Assembly (NCBI GenBank): GCA_021234155.1
Contig: JAJEKV010000196.1
Coordinates: forward strand, 307,640-371,639
DNA: 64,000 bases
Direction of reading: 5' to 3'
Origin: Isoetes taiwanensis
Taxonomy: Eukaryota > Streptophyta > Lycopodiopsida > Isoetales > Isoetaceae
The translations under genes were made by a program, and so were the position numbers. Under the pieces are notes generated by a model. It worked only from the letters and a program-made list of their open reading frames with translations, did not search any database and was not told the origin of the DNA. Shown here piece after piece: positions 24,154 through 33,139 of this stretch. Positions within the stretch are counted from its first letter, which is position 1. Every line of letters starts with the position of its first letter.

Positions 24154-24475
24154 CTAAAGCCCACCGAAGGTGGGCACTTTTCTAGTATTGGTTTTAATTT
24201 TGGGTGCCTTGTGAGTACTTGCAGCACATCTTCCACATTGGAGAGTTGCATTGATGACCATATACCAACACAACACTTCTGTAACAAAGTCTTCAAGAAG
24301 AACACTGCTTTTGGTCTGAATATCACTTTCTTTCTGCTAGTGTATGTCATTGTCAATCCTGCTTCCAAGCGTATGTGTTCATTTGCACCAAATGTTTTTA
24401 CCAACACGCCATTTAAATCCAAGACAATGAGTTTATCTTTGGCTGGCAAATCAATATTTAGTACGTTGGAACATC
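24154..24475 (-). pseudogene. FCP1-like (NLI/CTD phosphatase family) exon
   Basis: One exon with an acceptor (GTATTCAG) at 24,476 and a possible donor after 24,154. The frame reads LPAKDKLIVLDLNGVLVKTF, then VIFRPKAVFFLKTLLQKCCV, GIWSSMQLSNVEDVLQVL. This is the start of the FCP1 homology fold (HAD superfamily): the catalytic loop normally DxDGTL appears as DLNGVL, a variant common in a subset of plant FCP1-domain proteins, followed by the RP...FL and WSS motifs. Members dephosphorylate proteins such as the RNA polymerase II tail; activity with Asn in the loop is uncertain. I found no neighbouring exons with the rest of the domain, so this is an exon fragment or part of a gene with distant exons. 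Confidence 0.7.
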
Positions 24476-24659
24476 CTGAATACCAACACAACAGGAATTA
24501 CTACATGAATAAATAGATGAAGATGAAAATGAAAAATGGGTTGAATGTGGAAACCTTTTCGTATCAACGGCAGGATTTCTCGACCTAAATGAATCAGCTG
24601 GTAATCCTACAGATTGAATGCAACAAAAGAAAATCAATAATATTCAATGTTTTAAGCAA

Positions 24660-25290
24660 CACTAAGTTGTGGCCTTCTTGCCCAACAATGCCCATACCCC
24701 CCTTTCGGGGTTAGTAATGGCGGCAATCACTTGTTGAAGATCGGGCTCACGAAACTTGAGGGGCTGATTCGCATTTTCTTGAGAACACACTTCGATATGT
24801 GTGGTGTCATGATTGAGGCTGCGTCCTGCATCTTTTGCATAGCTACTTCTTGTTCTCTTTCTTGTAGCTTTGAACAACTTGTTTGCTATCCTCCGGCTTA
24901 CCCCTCTTTGTTCTTCGCCCTTTCCTTTACGCAAATATTGACCAAGTTGCCCTCATCCGATGGAATTACTCCCTCAACTTCCTTAGGTGCTTGATTAGTG
25001 TACAATGGTCTGTTGTTTTTTCCACAACTTGTCTTTGTGTTTACAACCGGTCTGTGTGTTTATAACCGGTCTTTGTGTTTCTGACTTCTTCTATAGCTTC
25101 TTGGGCGACTTCTTGGTGGTGGTGGTGGTTCTCATTGTTGCAATCAAATCAGTCACAATTGATGTACTCCTATAGGACTTTGCAGGTGTTGTGCATCTTC
25201 AAATGACACCATTGTCCTTCTTTGAACCACGAAGCGGTGAGACCTCAATTGCGGGACGGATTAACACATCCTTTTTGGTGTACTATTTGA
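24660..25290 (-). pseudogene. Basic 3' part of an unrecognised minus-strand gene
   Basis: A minus-strand frame at 24,662-24,934 reads RIANKLFKATRKRTRSSYAK, then HIEVCSQENANQPLKFREPD, LQQVIAAITN. Upstream, in broken frames, come SYRSTSIVTDLIATM and a Thr/Lys run (TTTTTKKSPKK, around 25,085-25,130). This looks like a lysine/arginine-rich tail of the gene that also includes 25,290-26,737, but stops and shifts between the pieces prevent a proper model. Function unknown. Confidence 0.35.
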
Positions 25291-25790
25291 AGCACCCCGC
25301 AACATGGCCAAAACCTAGCTCGTCAAATATACCCTCTGGCACCTTTCCAGGGCAACCATGAATACATTGTCCTCCTCTCAACAATGAACAACAAGCTATA
25401 TGATACTCATGTTGGCAATTCAGTGCTAGTGAATTCCAGACCACATGCCGAACATGTATAAAATGGATCTTCCACTAGCAACTTATCTCGTATAATAGTA
25501 GAGATGCTAAATGTTGCAGGAGTATCCATTTTCAGCTTCCACAAATTGTTTATGTAGAAATGCAGAAGTCTCTGTTCTTCTTCGAGAACTTTTAACTCCT
25601 CCTCAAGTTTGAGTTTACGTTTGACCTGCTCATTAACAGATGTAGGGTTCATTGCTTTTTGTACCTTGTTCCTGTGCCAAGTTTTCATCTGGACAGTCTG
25701 CTCCAAATCTTTAATTTCTGCCTCCAACTCACATGTTGGATTAAGCTTGAACTCCTCCTGTTTTGTAGCCAAATCATCTGTGGGGTGAAA
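25290..25790 (-). pseudogene. Coiled-coil and Cys/His cluster region, unrecognised gene
   Basis: The frame reads HPTDDLATKQEEFKL, a coiled coil (VKRKLKLEEELKVLEEEQRL), then VEDPFYTCSACGLEFTS. A stop follows. One frame over, the sequence continues EYHIACCSLLRGGQCIHGCP and GFGHVAGCFK. A CX2C pair followed by His and Cys pairs suggests a zinc-binding fold split by a one-base shift near 25,410. I cannot name the family. It lies directly downstream, in minus sense, of the gene part at 26,099-26,737, from which it is separated by a MITE. Confidence 0.45.
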
Positions 25791-25797
25791 GCATGCT

Positions 25798-26089
25798 AGG
25801 GTGTACCATCTAAAGTACTTTTTAGGGAGTGCAAAACTACCCAGAAAAGTACCCAGCACTGGGTACTGGGAACTTGCATAAATGCTGCAATAAATAATAA
25901 GTTTGAGAGTTAATCCATTTATATTAGTCTCTAATAGTATTGTTATCCTCTAATACTATAGATTGACATGTTATTGACCTTCAATTCAAAAAATTTCGAT
26001 TGATTTTAATGGAAAGAAAAAACAGAAAGTACCAGTTTTAAAAGTACCCAGTGTAAGTACTTTTGAGGGTTCCAAAAGTGGTACACCGT
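25798..26089. mobile_element. MITE, 292 bp, hAT-like
   Basis: Terminal inverted repeats AGGGTGTACCA at the left and TGGTACACCGT at the right (one mismatch) are flanked by the 8-bp direct repeat AGCATGCT (25,790-25,797 and 26,090-26,097). Inner AAAGTACTT motifs are also mirrored. There is no coding capacity. The 8-bp duplication and the AGGG-type terminus suit hAT-derived MITEs. The duplication is itself palindromic, so the exact ends could shift by a base or two. Confidence 0.8.
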
Positions 26090-26098
26090 AGCATGCTT

Positions 26099-26737
26099 TT
26101 ACCCTGTGGCCTGTCTTAAACTGTTTTCAGCCTCTTCCAACATCATTTTCTGTAATTCAGAGGCCTTCTCATTGCCTTTCAGCTCACTTCCTACTGCTTC
26201 CAGATTCTTTGTGATAAGTAAAACTGATTTTCCAATCTCCTGTACTGCATTCTCTAAGGTTTTTATGTTTTCATCACATGCACTGACCTCATTTGATCCA
26301 GCTGCCACCTTTGGCTTTGCCTTCATTTCAGTTTTCCTAACATGTGCTACAATATCTGCCTCTGTTTTTACTTGTCTATTGTTGTGGTATCTTTGACATT
26401 GCACAGCAAATGCAGCCCAGTTTACTTTGTGTTCCTCAGGTGCAAGTATTGATCTAGTGCAATTTTCAAACGCAAAAGCAAGGGCCAGTTGCTTTCTTAC
26501 TTCTTTGTTGTGACAATTCTTGTAGATTTTTCGGCAGAGTGTTTCCAACTTCTCTTGAAGATGCTCCTTTGCACAGTGCCATTTTATCTTTCCCTTGTTC
26601 AACTTCTTTGTCCAAACAGAATCCCAATCTCGATCCGTGACATTATTTTCCAACCAAGCTTCTTCCTCGTGGGGCTTCACCCCCGAATTGCACAGACCTC
26701 TGATGGTGTGAAAATCATCCGCGCCCCATGCCTCCAT
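26099..26737 (-). CDS. Hypothetical protein, N-terminal part
   Basis: A 212-codon open frame from the ATG at 26,737: MEAWGADDFHTIRGLCNSG, RDWDSVWTKKLNKGKIKWHC, LETLCRKIYKNC, ALAFAFENCTRS, then a Lys/Glu-rich segment (ADIVAHVRKTEMKAKPK) and an amphipathic helix (VQEIGKSVLLITKNLEAVGS). The first ATG at 26,830 is less likely; the inner one fits the composition change better. The frame stops at the edge of the MITE target duplication (GGG TAA AAG CAT). Without the MITE, the adjoining sequence would lead into the coiled-coil part at 25,290-25,790, but one base out of frame. No family recognised. Confidence 0.55.
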   Translation of the reverse strand: MEAWGADDFHTIRGLCNSGVKPHEEEAWLENNVTDRDWDSVWTKKLNKGKIKWHCAKEHLQEKLETLCRKIYKNCHNKEVRKQLALAFAFENCTRSILAPEEHKVNWAAFAVQCQRYHNNRQVKTEADIVAHVRKTEMKAKPKVAAGSNEVSACDENIKTLENAVQEIGKSVLLITKNLEAVGSELKGNEKASELQKMMLEEAENSLRQATG

Positions 26738-27005
26738 CGTCAACAGTAAAACACTGATCTGAGTTTTCGCGCCCAGAGGAAAAGGAGGGAGAAGGGCGTG
26801 ACGGGCTTCGACGTCCGCGAGTTTCAGCACTTAAAGTGCTTAAACGCTTCGCCAAATGTTGTACCCCACTAGCGATTTTACACCCAAGATGCGTCAGACA
26901 TTACTAGAAAATGAACAGACATGGGGCTGCAATGAAGAATAGCATAAGAACATGCAAAACTACAAGGAATTGAATTCATTATTCGTTCACGCGCACTGCG
27001 CGTGA

Positions 27006-28290
27006 ACCTACTTTCTCCTTATAGCATAAATACTTATAAGCATAAGAACAGAAAAATCCACAAGGACTTAAATTCATTATTCGTTCACACGCAGTGCGCG
27101 TCGAGTAGGTATTCACAATTCGTTCACGCGCTGGCGCAGAGATGCTAAAGCTAACACCAGCACCTGGTCTCTGATCTAGTATTCCACATGCATACTAATC
27201 TTGCAGGTGAAGTTTTTTTCAGACCAGGAACCAGGTGCTGATAGCTTGCACTCAACACACCCTCAGAGCAGAAACTCACTACATCACATAAACTTAGCCT
27301 GAAGCATAATAGCTATTCTTAATCGGTGAATTGATCATAGATCACTTCCAAATCAATTATGATCAATTCAATTATTAAGCAAAGACACTATGCTTCAACC
27401 CAAAGTTTATGGGATGTAGTATTTTACCTGAAAGGTGCTGCATGTGAACGAATTGTGAATACCTGCTCGACGCGCATTGCGGGTGAACTTACTTTCTCCT
27501 TATAGCATAAATACTTATAAAAATATGGACATGAAAAACCACAAGGATGAATTCATTATTCGATCCCATAATGCAATCTTGCTGGAGCGGTATTCGAGAA
27601 TTCGTTCACGCTAAGCAGCGATTACGCGGAACAATTGTGAATACTCGCCGACGCCAAGACCGCTAGCTCGAACCTACTTTACGCCGCGTGAATGAATTGT
27701 GAATACCGCCGACGCCAAGATCACAAGATGAACCTACTTTATCCTTATAGCATAAATACTTATAAGCATAAGGACAGGAAAAACCACAAGGTCTTAAATT
27801 CATTATTCGTTCACGCGCAGTGCGCGTCGAGTAGGTATTCACAATTCGTTCACGCGCTGGCACGGAGATGCTAAAGCTAGGACCAGCACCTGGTATCTGA
27901 TCTGGAAAAGTACTCCACATGCATACTAATCTTGCAGGTAAAGTTTTTTTCCAGACCAGGAACCAGGTGCTGATAGGTTGCACTAAACACACCCTTAGAG
28001 CAGAAACTCACTACATCACATAAACTTAGCCTGAAGCATAATAGCTGTGCTTAATCGGTGAATTGATCATAGATCACTCCCAAATCAATTATGATCAATT
28101 CAATTATTAAGCAAAGACACTATGCTTCAACCCAAAGTTTATGGGATGTAATATTTTACCTGAAAGATGCTGCGTGTGAACGAATTGTGAATACCTGCTC
28201 GACGTGCATTGCGTGTGAACCTACTTTCTCCTTATAGCATAAATAAATACTTATAAAAATATGGACATGAAAAACCACAAGGACGAATTC
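27006..28290. repeat. Tandemly duplicated compound hairpin element
   Basis: Two copies with a period of 726 bp (for example CTTATAAGCATAAG at 27,033 and 27,759). In each copy an outer inverted repeat (27,080-27,131 with 27,441-27,490; 27,807-27,857 with 28,172-28,220) contains the motif GTTCACGCGCAGTGCGCGTC. Inside it are two further hairpins: one with CCAGCACCTGGT opposite ACCAGGTGCTG, and one with CTACATCACATAAACTTAGC opposite its complement. Fragments of the outer arm recur at 26,955-27,005, 27,590-27,720 and 28,290-28,400. It is noncoding and resembles a foldback element. Confidence 0.85.
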
Positions 28291-28535
28291 ATTATTTCGC
28301 CCACGCGGAAGTCTTGGCGTCTAGCGGTCTTGAGAATTGCTCACGCCAAGACCGCACGCGGAAATGAGCAATTCAGAATACCGCTTGACTAAGACCGCAG
28401 ACGTGGACCTAATTTCTCCTTATCTTATCTTAATAAGGCAGGTAAACAAGTTGCATTTGCGGACGAAGGTCACAAGGAGAAGCAAAAGTTACAAATTGCT
28501 TATATGAAATAGTTAAGCTGTTATTGTGTTACTAG

Positions 28536-29440
28536 TAATGGTGCCCAGCGTTGCTGGGCATAAGTTAAGAATGTGTAAATGATATTCAAGAGAATGAATG
28601 ATATGCTCTAATGGATTGGGTTTAGCTCATTATTCCTTAATCAATAAGCTAAGTGAGGCTGGGCATAATTTGGTAACTTGCAAATGTTGGGAACTTTTCA
28701 TTGCATTGATATAACTTGCAAATGTTGGAAACTTGTAATTGCATTTCTTTGATATAACTAAGGGCTTTTTGGCCTTCTCCAAGTTTGGCATGTACCACGA
28801 TAATGGCAAACCCTATATGTTCCCTTGGGGGTTATCAACATTTAAGCATATTGTCAATAGTAGGCTTTTGAAACTATTGTATAGTTTGATATATATGAAT
28901 GAAAATAGTATTAAACATTGTGTGTTTCTTTTAAAATTTAACACTATATTGTGTATACATTCCTAGACCCAGGAAGGTCACTTAGATCGAGCAAACATCT
29001 TGTTTTGTGGCAATTTAGTTGTCTCATTTATACCTTTTAAAGCATACCTTGCAATTAGAATTATTGTTGCATTGCTTGGGTACCACCAGATATATGAGTG
29101 GCATTTTATGCCCATGCCATAAGGAACCAACTAACGATCTTTTTAAGTCTTGATTATTGTTAAAAAGGTTAGCATGTGAATTGGATTCTTCATGCTATAA
29201 ATGTGGTAGCTAAATGGTTTGCTTTTAACACACATACGGAGCATATATTATTTGTGTATTATATTGTAACTATGTACAGGATCACAGCCAAGGAAAACAA
29301 AATCTAAGCCATGAATTAGATGAAAATCTTTCTTACTACAAAAGGAAATCACATCCTTGTGTAACTGTTTCGTGTATTGAAATTAATCATGCAATCCAAT
29401 ATCTTTTATTGCATATAAACTCCAAATAATTAAATTGATA
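28536..29440 (-). repeat. Right arm of the large inverted repeat
   Basis: Mirror of 22,996-23,864. Matching blocks are at 28,536-28,566, 28,992-29,007, 29,058-29,087, 29,191-29,229 and 29,401-29,440. It lacks the 46-bp expansion of the left arm. A short open frame at 28,739-28,966 has no recognisable motif. The arm ends just before a second repeat family (from 29,497). Confidence 0.75.
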
Positions 29441-29496
29441 TATCTATTCTATTATATTATCCTTATATTTATACAATTATATGGAGGTCTGGATCA

Positions 29497-29700
29497 TGGT
29501 GTAGAGATTGATCTCGGCCGTCCATCTCTGAGATGGACGGCCCAGACGGTGCCACCTCGTAACACCCCAAGCATTCCCCCTTTATTTGGGGCTTTTAATC
29601 TGGGCCCTTGAAATTGGGGCATTTCATCTAAACCGTCGATCCCAAATATTTAGGGCTTTTAATCTTGGGCCTTAGAATTTGGGGCATTTTATCTGGAGCG
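29497..29700 (+). repeat. Palindrome-bearing dispersed repeat, copy 1
   Basis: Contains a perfect 13-bp stem (GGCCGTCCATCTC with GAGATGGACGGCC, one base between; 29,516-29,542), then CCCCTTTATTTGG and repeated GGGGCATTT phrases. A second copy in the same orientation lies at 37,957-38,135. Similar GCCGT(C/T)GGAT phrases occur near 4,570, 7,395 and 9,085, so this is probably a plant repeat or promoter-type module rather than a gene. Confidence 0.8.
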
Positions 29701-29759
29701 TCCATTTACGCTTGGTGTATCTTTTGATCTTTTGATGTTTTGATCTCTACTGGCCCGCC

Positions 29760-31615
29760 TCGGATCTCGACGGCCCACGCCAAAAGCCCCAATTTGATTT
29801 CTCCATTGAATCTCGATCTCTGGCCGATCATGTGTTGTGGCTTGTGGCAGGGTTTTGATCGGCTAAGCTTACCGGGTGCGTGTGGATTGTGTGGCTTTCT
29901 AGGTGTGGTTTGTTTGATCGGCACGCCACCGTGGTGTTTGATCGGTTGTTGATGGTCTTTCCGTGGTTCATGGTCGAGCTTATCATTCCTACGATCCTCC
30001 ATTTTCCAAAAGTCTTAGCCCTTATGAGGCGGCGTACCATCTAGAGATAATGTTGGGTCCGAAACCTATGTTATTGGATGTGTTTCATGTATACTCTTAT
30101 TATTGCAAATTAGTTTTGGACAAAGCAAGCTATAAACAGGTTTAAATTTTATTCCTTTGATGTTTGTTGAGTTCTAGTCTTCGAATGCCCAATTTCATTT
30201 TTTCGTGAAATGAGGTTATTTTGAGAGTGCATACTCCAAGTGGACACTATTCCACATTGTGTGTCCAAAACAGTATGCCAATGGAGAAGTATGCCATTAT
30301 TATGTCACTATTAGGACTTCTTTTGTGAAAAGATTGACATTATCGAAGTCTCAATTTTCTAATCAATGCTTATTTAACTCTATAAACCGCTCATATCTCA
30401 TAGGAGATACAAATTTCTAGTGTGTATCCGTTAGCTTAATCTACGCCATATGGCTAATAAGCTACATCCACGCTTGATGCCGATCACCTTGATGGTTATA
30501 TTGTTGGAGATTTATTGGTATCCGCATGGTCTGCGGATCGCCTCTCTTTTCCACGGCCAAGTTATTATCAAGTTCGTATTTTCATCCGCTTTTAAATGAC
30601 TCTATTTTTATTTAGGTTTGGGATTTTGCACCTGTTGCCCCGCTATTGCTCGGGTATTTCGTTGTTCATTAGAATTGACCTGCTCGCTTTGGCTTTCTTT
30701 CTCATGTAAGACATGAATCCTAGTTTGTGGTGTGAACAAAGGTAAAGCCGACCAAACCAATTGTGTTGCCATTGTTACGGTGTTTCGTTGTTCCGCCAGA
30801 TGCAAATTCTTCAAATGCCTTTGCATGTAAATGCCGACATTCCAAGACAAATGCGACTTGGGTGGTTTATGTGAATAACTAAAGTGGAATAACTAAAGGT
30901 AAACAACCTGTTCTTTTGTCAATCCTTTTGTATGTTATAATGTTTTTGCTTTTGAACGCCAACAATAGAGTATCTATTTTTAGAGAATAATTTGAGAGTT
31001 TTATACCTTAGCGTTTGTTGCATTTGGATAGACCTTGGGAAATGTTTCCATCTATAGAGTTTGCAGCCTTTTACCTCGGGCGTTTCAAGATCTTTACATA
31101 ATATTCTAGTTTCCACGCCTTATATTTGTTGTTTGCAACATCTTTGTGAGTCCTTGGAAGTCAAGATGTTTATGCCGTTGTTATTTCATTGGGGTAAGTT
31201 GTTCTTACCATTTGCGTTCTCAGAATTCTAGAATAGCATTTTTGCAAAATTTGTTCTAAAAGAGATAAAAGCTTTAGATAAGCTATTTTGGTTTAATAGA
31301 TATTGCAATTCCCAACTAGAAAGACTTGAGTGCATTTAGTTATGCACCGATTAGATCATGTTGATCAAGCAAAGATGTTTGGATCATACATAGGCGAATT
31401 TTGTTTCTTGGATTTAATTCATGATAGCTGCATGTTCATGCTTTGATGACATCGGGTTTATATTTTGACAAAGTTGCGCCTACCCGTGACATGCAAAGGG
31501 TGTGTTAATCATCACGTGGTATGGCTTTTACTAGAGATACTAGAAAAATGGCGTCTTCTAGTCAAAAAATGAGATTAGAGGGTAGGTTATTATATGGTTC
31601 AAAATGATTGAGCAA
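29760..31615. other. Noncoding spacer
   Basis: No supportable coding region. Overlapping open frames at 29,706-30,145 on both strands are low-complexity and mirror each other, so they are probably by-products of composition. The rest (30,150-31,600) is AT-rich single-copy-looking sequence. Confidence 0.45.
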
Positions 31616-31619
31616 AGTT

Positions 31620-33135
31620 GTTCGAGAATAATGGAAACTTAGGGAATTATGTTTTACCTTTGTTTGTGGAATGTGGCAAGATATCGATGGTCAACAGCTT
31701 TCAACGGATTACTTCATCTAAATGAGCATTCCCGGACTTCCTCCGATTTTAGGATGTATTAAAATTGGACAGCACCGATCGTGCTTTTTAAGGTCTACGA
31801 GAGGATGCAAAGGGATAGCATAGAACCTAGTCTGTTACACACTTATAGCTTTGCCGCAGCAGTTTGTGCAAGATTGAAAGATATTGAAAGAGGACGCTGG
31901 TTTCATATTCACATTAGTAAAATCAAACTTGGCAAAGACATCTCATATCAATGCATTAATGGACATGTATATCAAATGTAGTTGCCTAACAGAGGCACCC
32001 GGATGTCTTTAACCACCGTCTGTTAGAGATGTTTTGTCCTACAACTTTTACTTGCGGGATATGTTGAAAATGGGTGCAATCGTGAAGCAACGCGCGATGC
32101 TATCAACAAACGCAAGATGAATGCTTATCTCCTAATGCCCTCACATTTGTTTACATCCTATGCAAGATATTCTCCGAAATGGGATTTGAGAAGGATATTT
32201 ACATTGGAAATAGTTTGGTTGACATGTATGCCAAATGCAAACTCATTTAGAGAAGTACACTAAGTTTTTTGACAAGTCGTTGTTCCAAAGTGTAGTTTCA
32301 TGGACAGCAATAATTGGAGGATATGCCAACCGCCAATGTGATCAATGGCATCTTGATTGCTTTGAGCAGATGGAACAGAATGGCATATCCCCGGATGTTG
32401 TTACATTTATTTGTTGCTTGAAGCACCAAGCAGTAGCTCGGGGACCATAACCGGGGCGTAAGGATTCATGCGATATTGTACAAAAGGGATCCGAAAGACA
32501 ACTTTCTACTTGCAATGCTTTGATTGACATGTATTCAAAATGTGGCTCTCTTTAGAAGCACAAGAAGTGTTTGACAATCTCCCCGTTGGGGATGTGGTGT
32601 CATGGACAAGATTAATGTCCGCTATGCATTAATGTCTCCTTATGCAGAAAAACAGTTTAACTGAAGCACCGAGAGTGGAAGGCATATCTCCAAACGCAAA
32701 GAACATAGAATAAGCCATATGCAAAGGTCGAGAAACTCATGTCAAGATTTTACTGCATGGGGGTTTGAGAAGATTGTTCGCTTAGCAACAACTTTGTCGG
32801 GGAATGTATGCTAAGTGTGGATCTCTTCCCAAGCCTGGGAGATCCTTGACAAGCTTCCAGCTCGAGACGATGTCTCTTGGACACAAGTTATGGTGGGTTT
32901 TGTTGAAGGTGAGTTTGGACACAAAGCAACGGGTTATTTGAAGAAATGGACCGGAGGATGTTTTCTCCGATGAACCTTTGCAGGAGCATAGGAGCCATAG
33001 AGAAGGGTCGAGAAATCCACTCTCGCCTTATCCAAAGAAGCGTTTGAAAGCAATTTATCTCTTGGCAACTCCCTAATTGGTATGTATGCCGATTGTGGTT
33101 CACTTATAGAGGCATTTGTAGTTTTTGACAGCCTA
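31620..33135 (+). pseudogene. Decayed pentatricopeptide repeat (PPR) gene
   Basis: PPR proteins bind and edit or process organellar RNA. Readable pieces in shifting frames include HTYSFAAAVCARLKDIERGR, NALMDMYIKCSCL, DIYIGNSLVDMYAKC, VVSWTAIIGGYA, DCFEQMEQNGISPDVVTFIC, NALIDMYSKCGSL, GDVVSWT, LPARDDVSWTQVMVGF and LGNSLIGMYADCGSLIEAF. The order and spacing fit at least five PLS-type repeats, with the 'DMYAKCGSL' and 'VVSWT' signatures typical of the plant PLS subfamily. At least six frame changes and several stops make it a pseudogene. No transit peptide, E or DYW domain was seen. The absence of introns fits the family. Confidence 0.85.
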
Positions 33136-33139
33136 CCAG

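Noticed and set aside
27006-28290. Repeat cluster as a CRISPR array
   Set aside because: Plant nuclear context, two long copies with internal hairpins, and no short regular repeat-spacer pattern.
29706-30040. Overlapping open frames on both strands
   Set aside because: They mirror each other, are Pro/His-rich and lack motifs; likely composition effects near a repeat.
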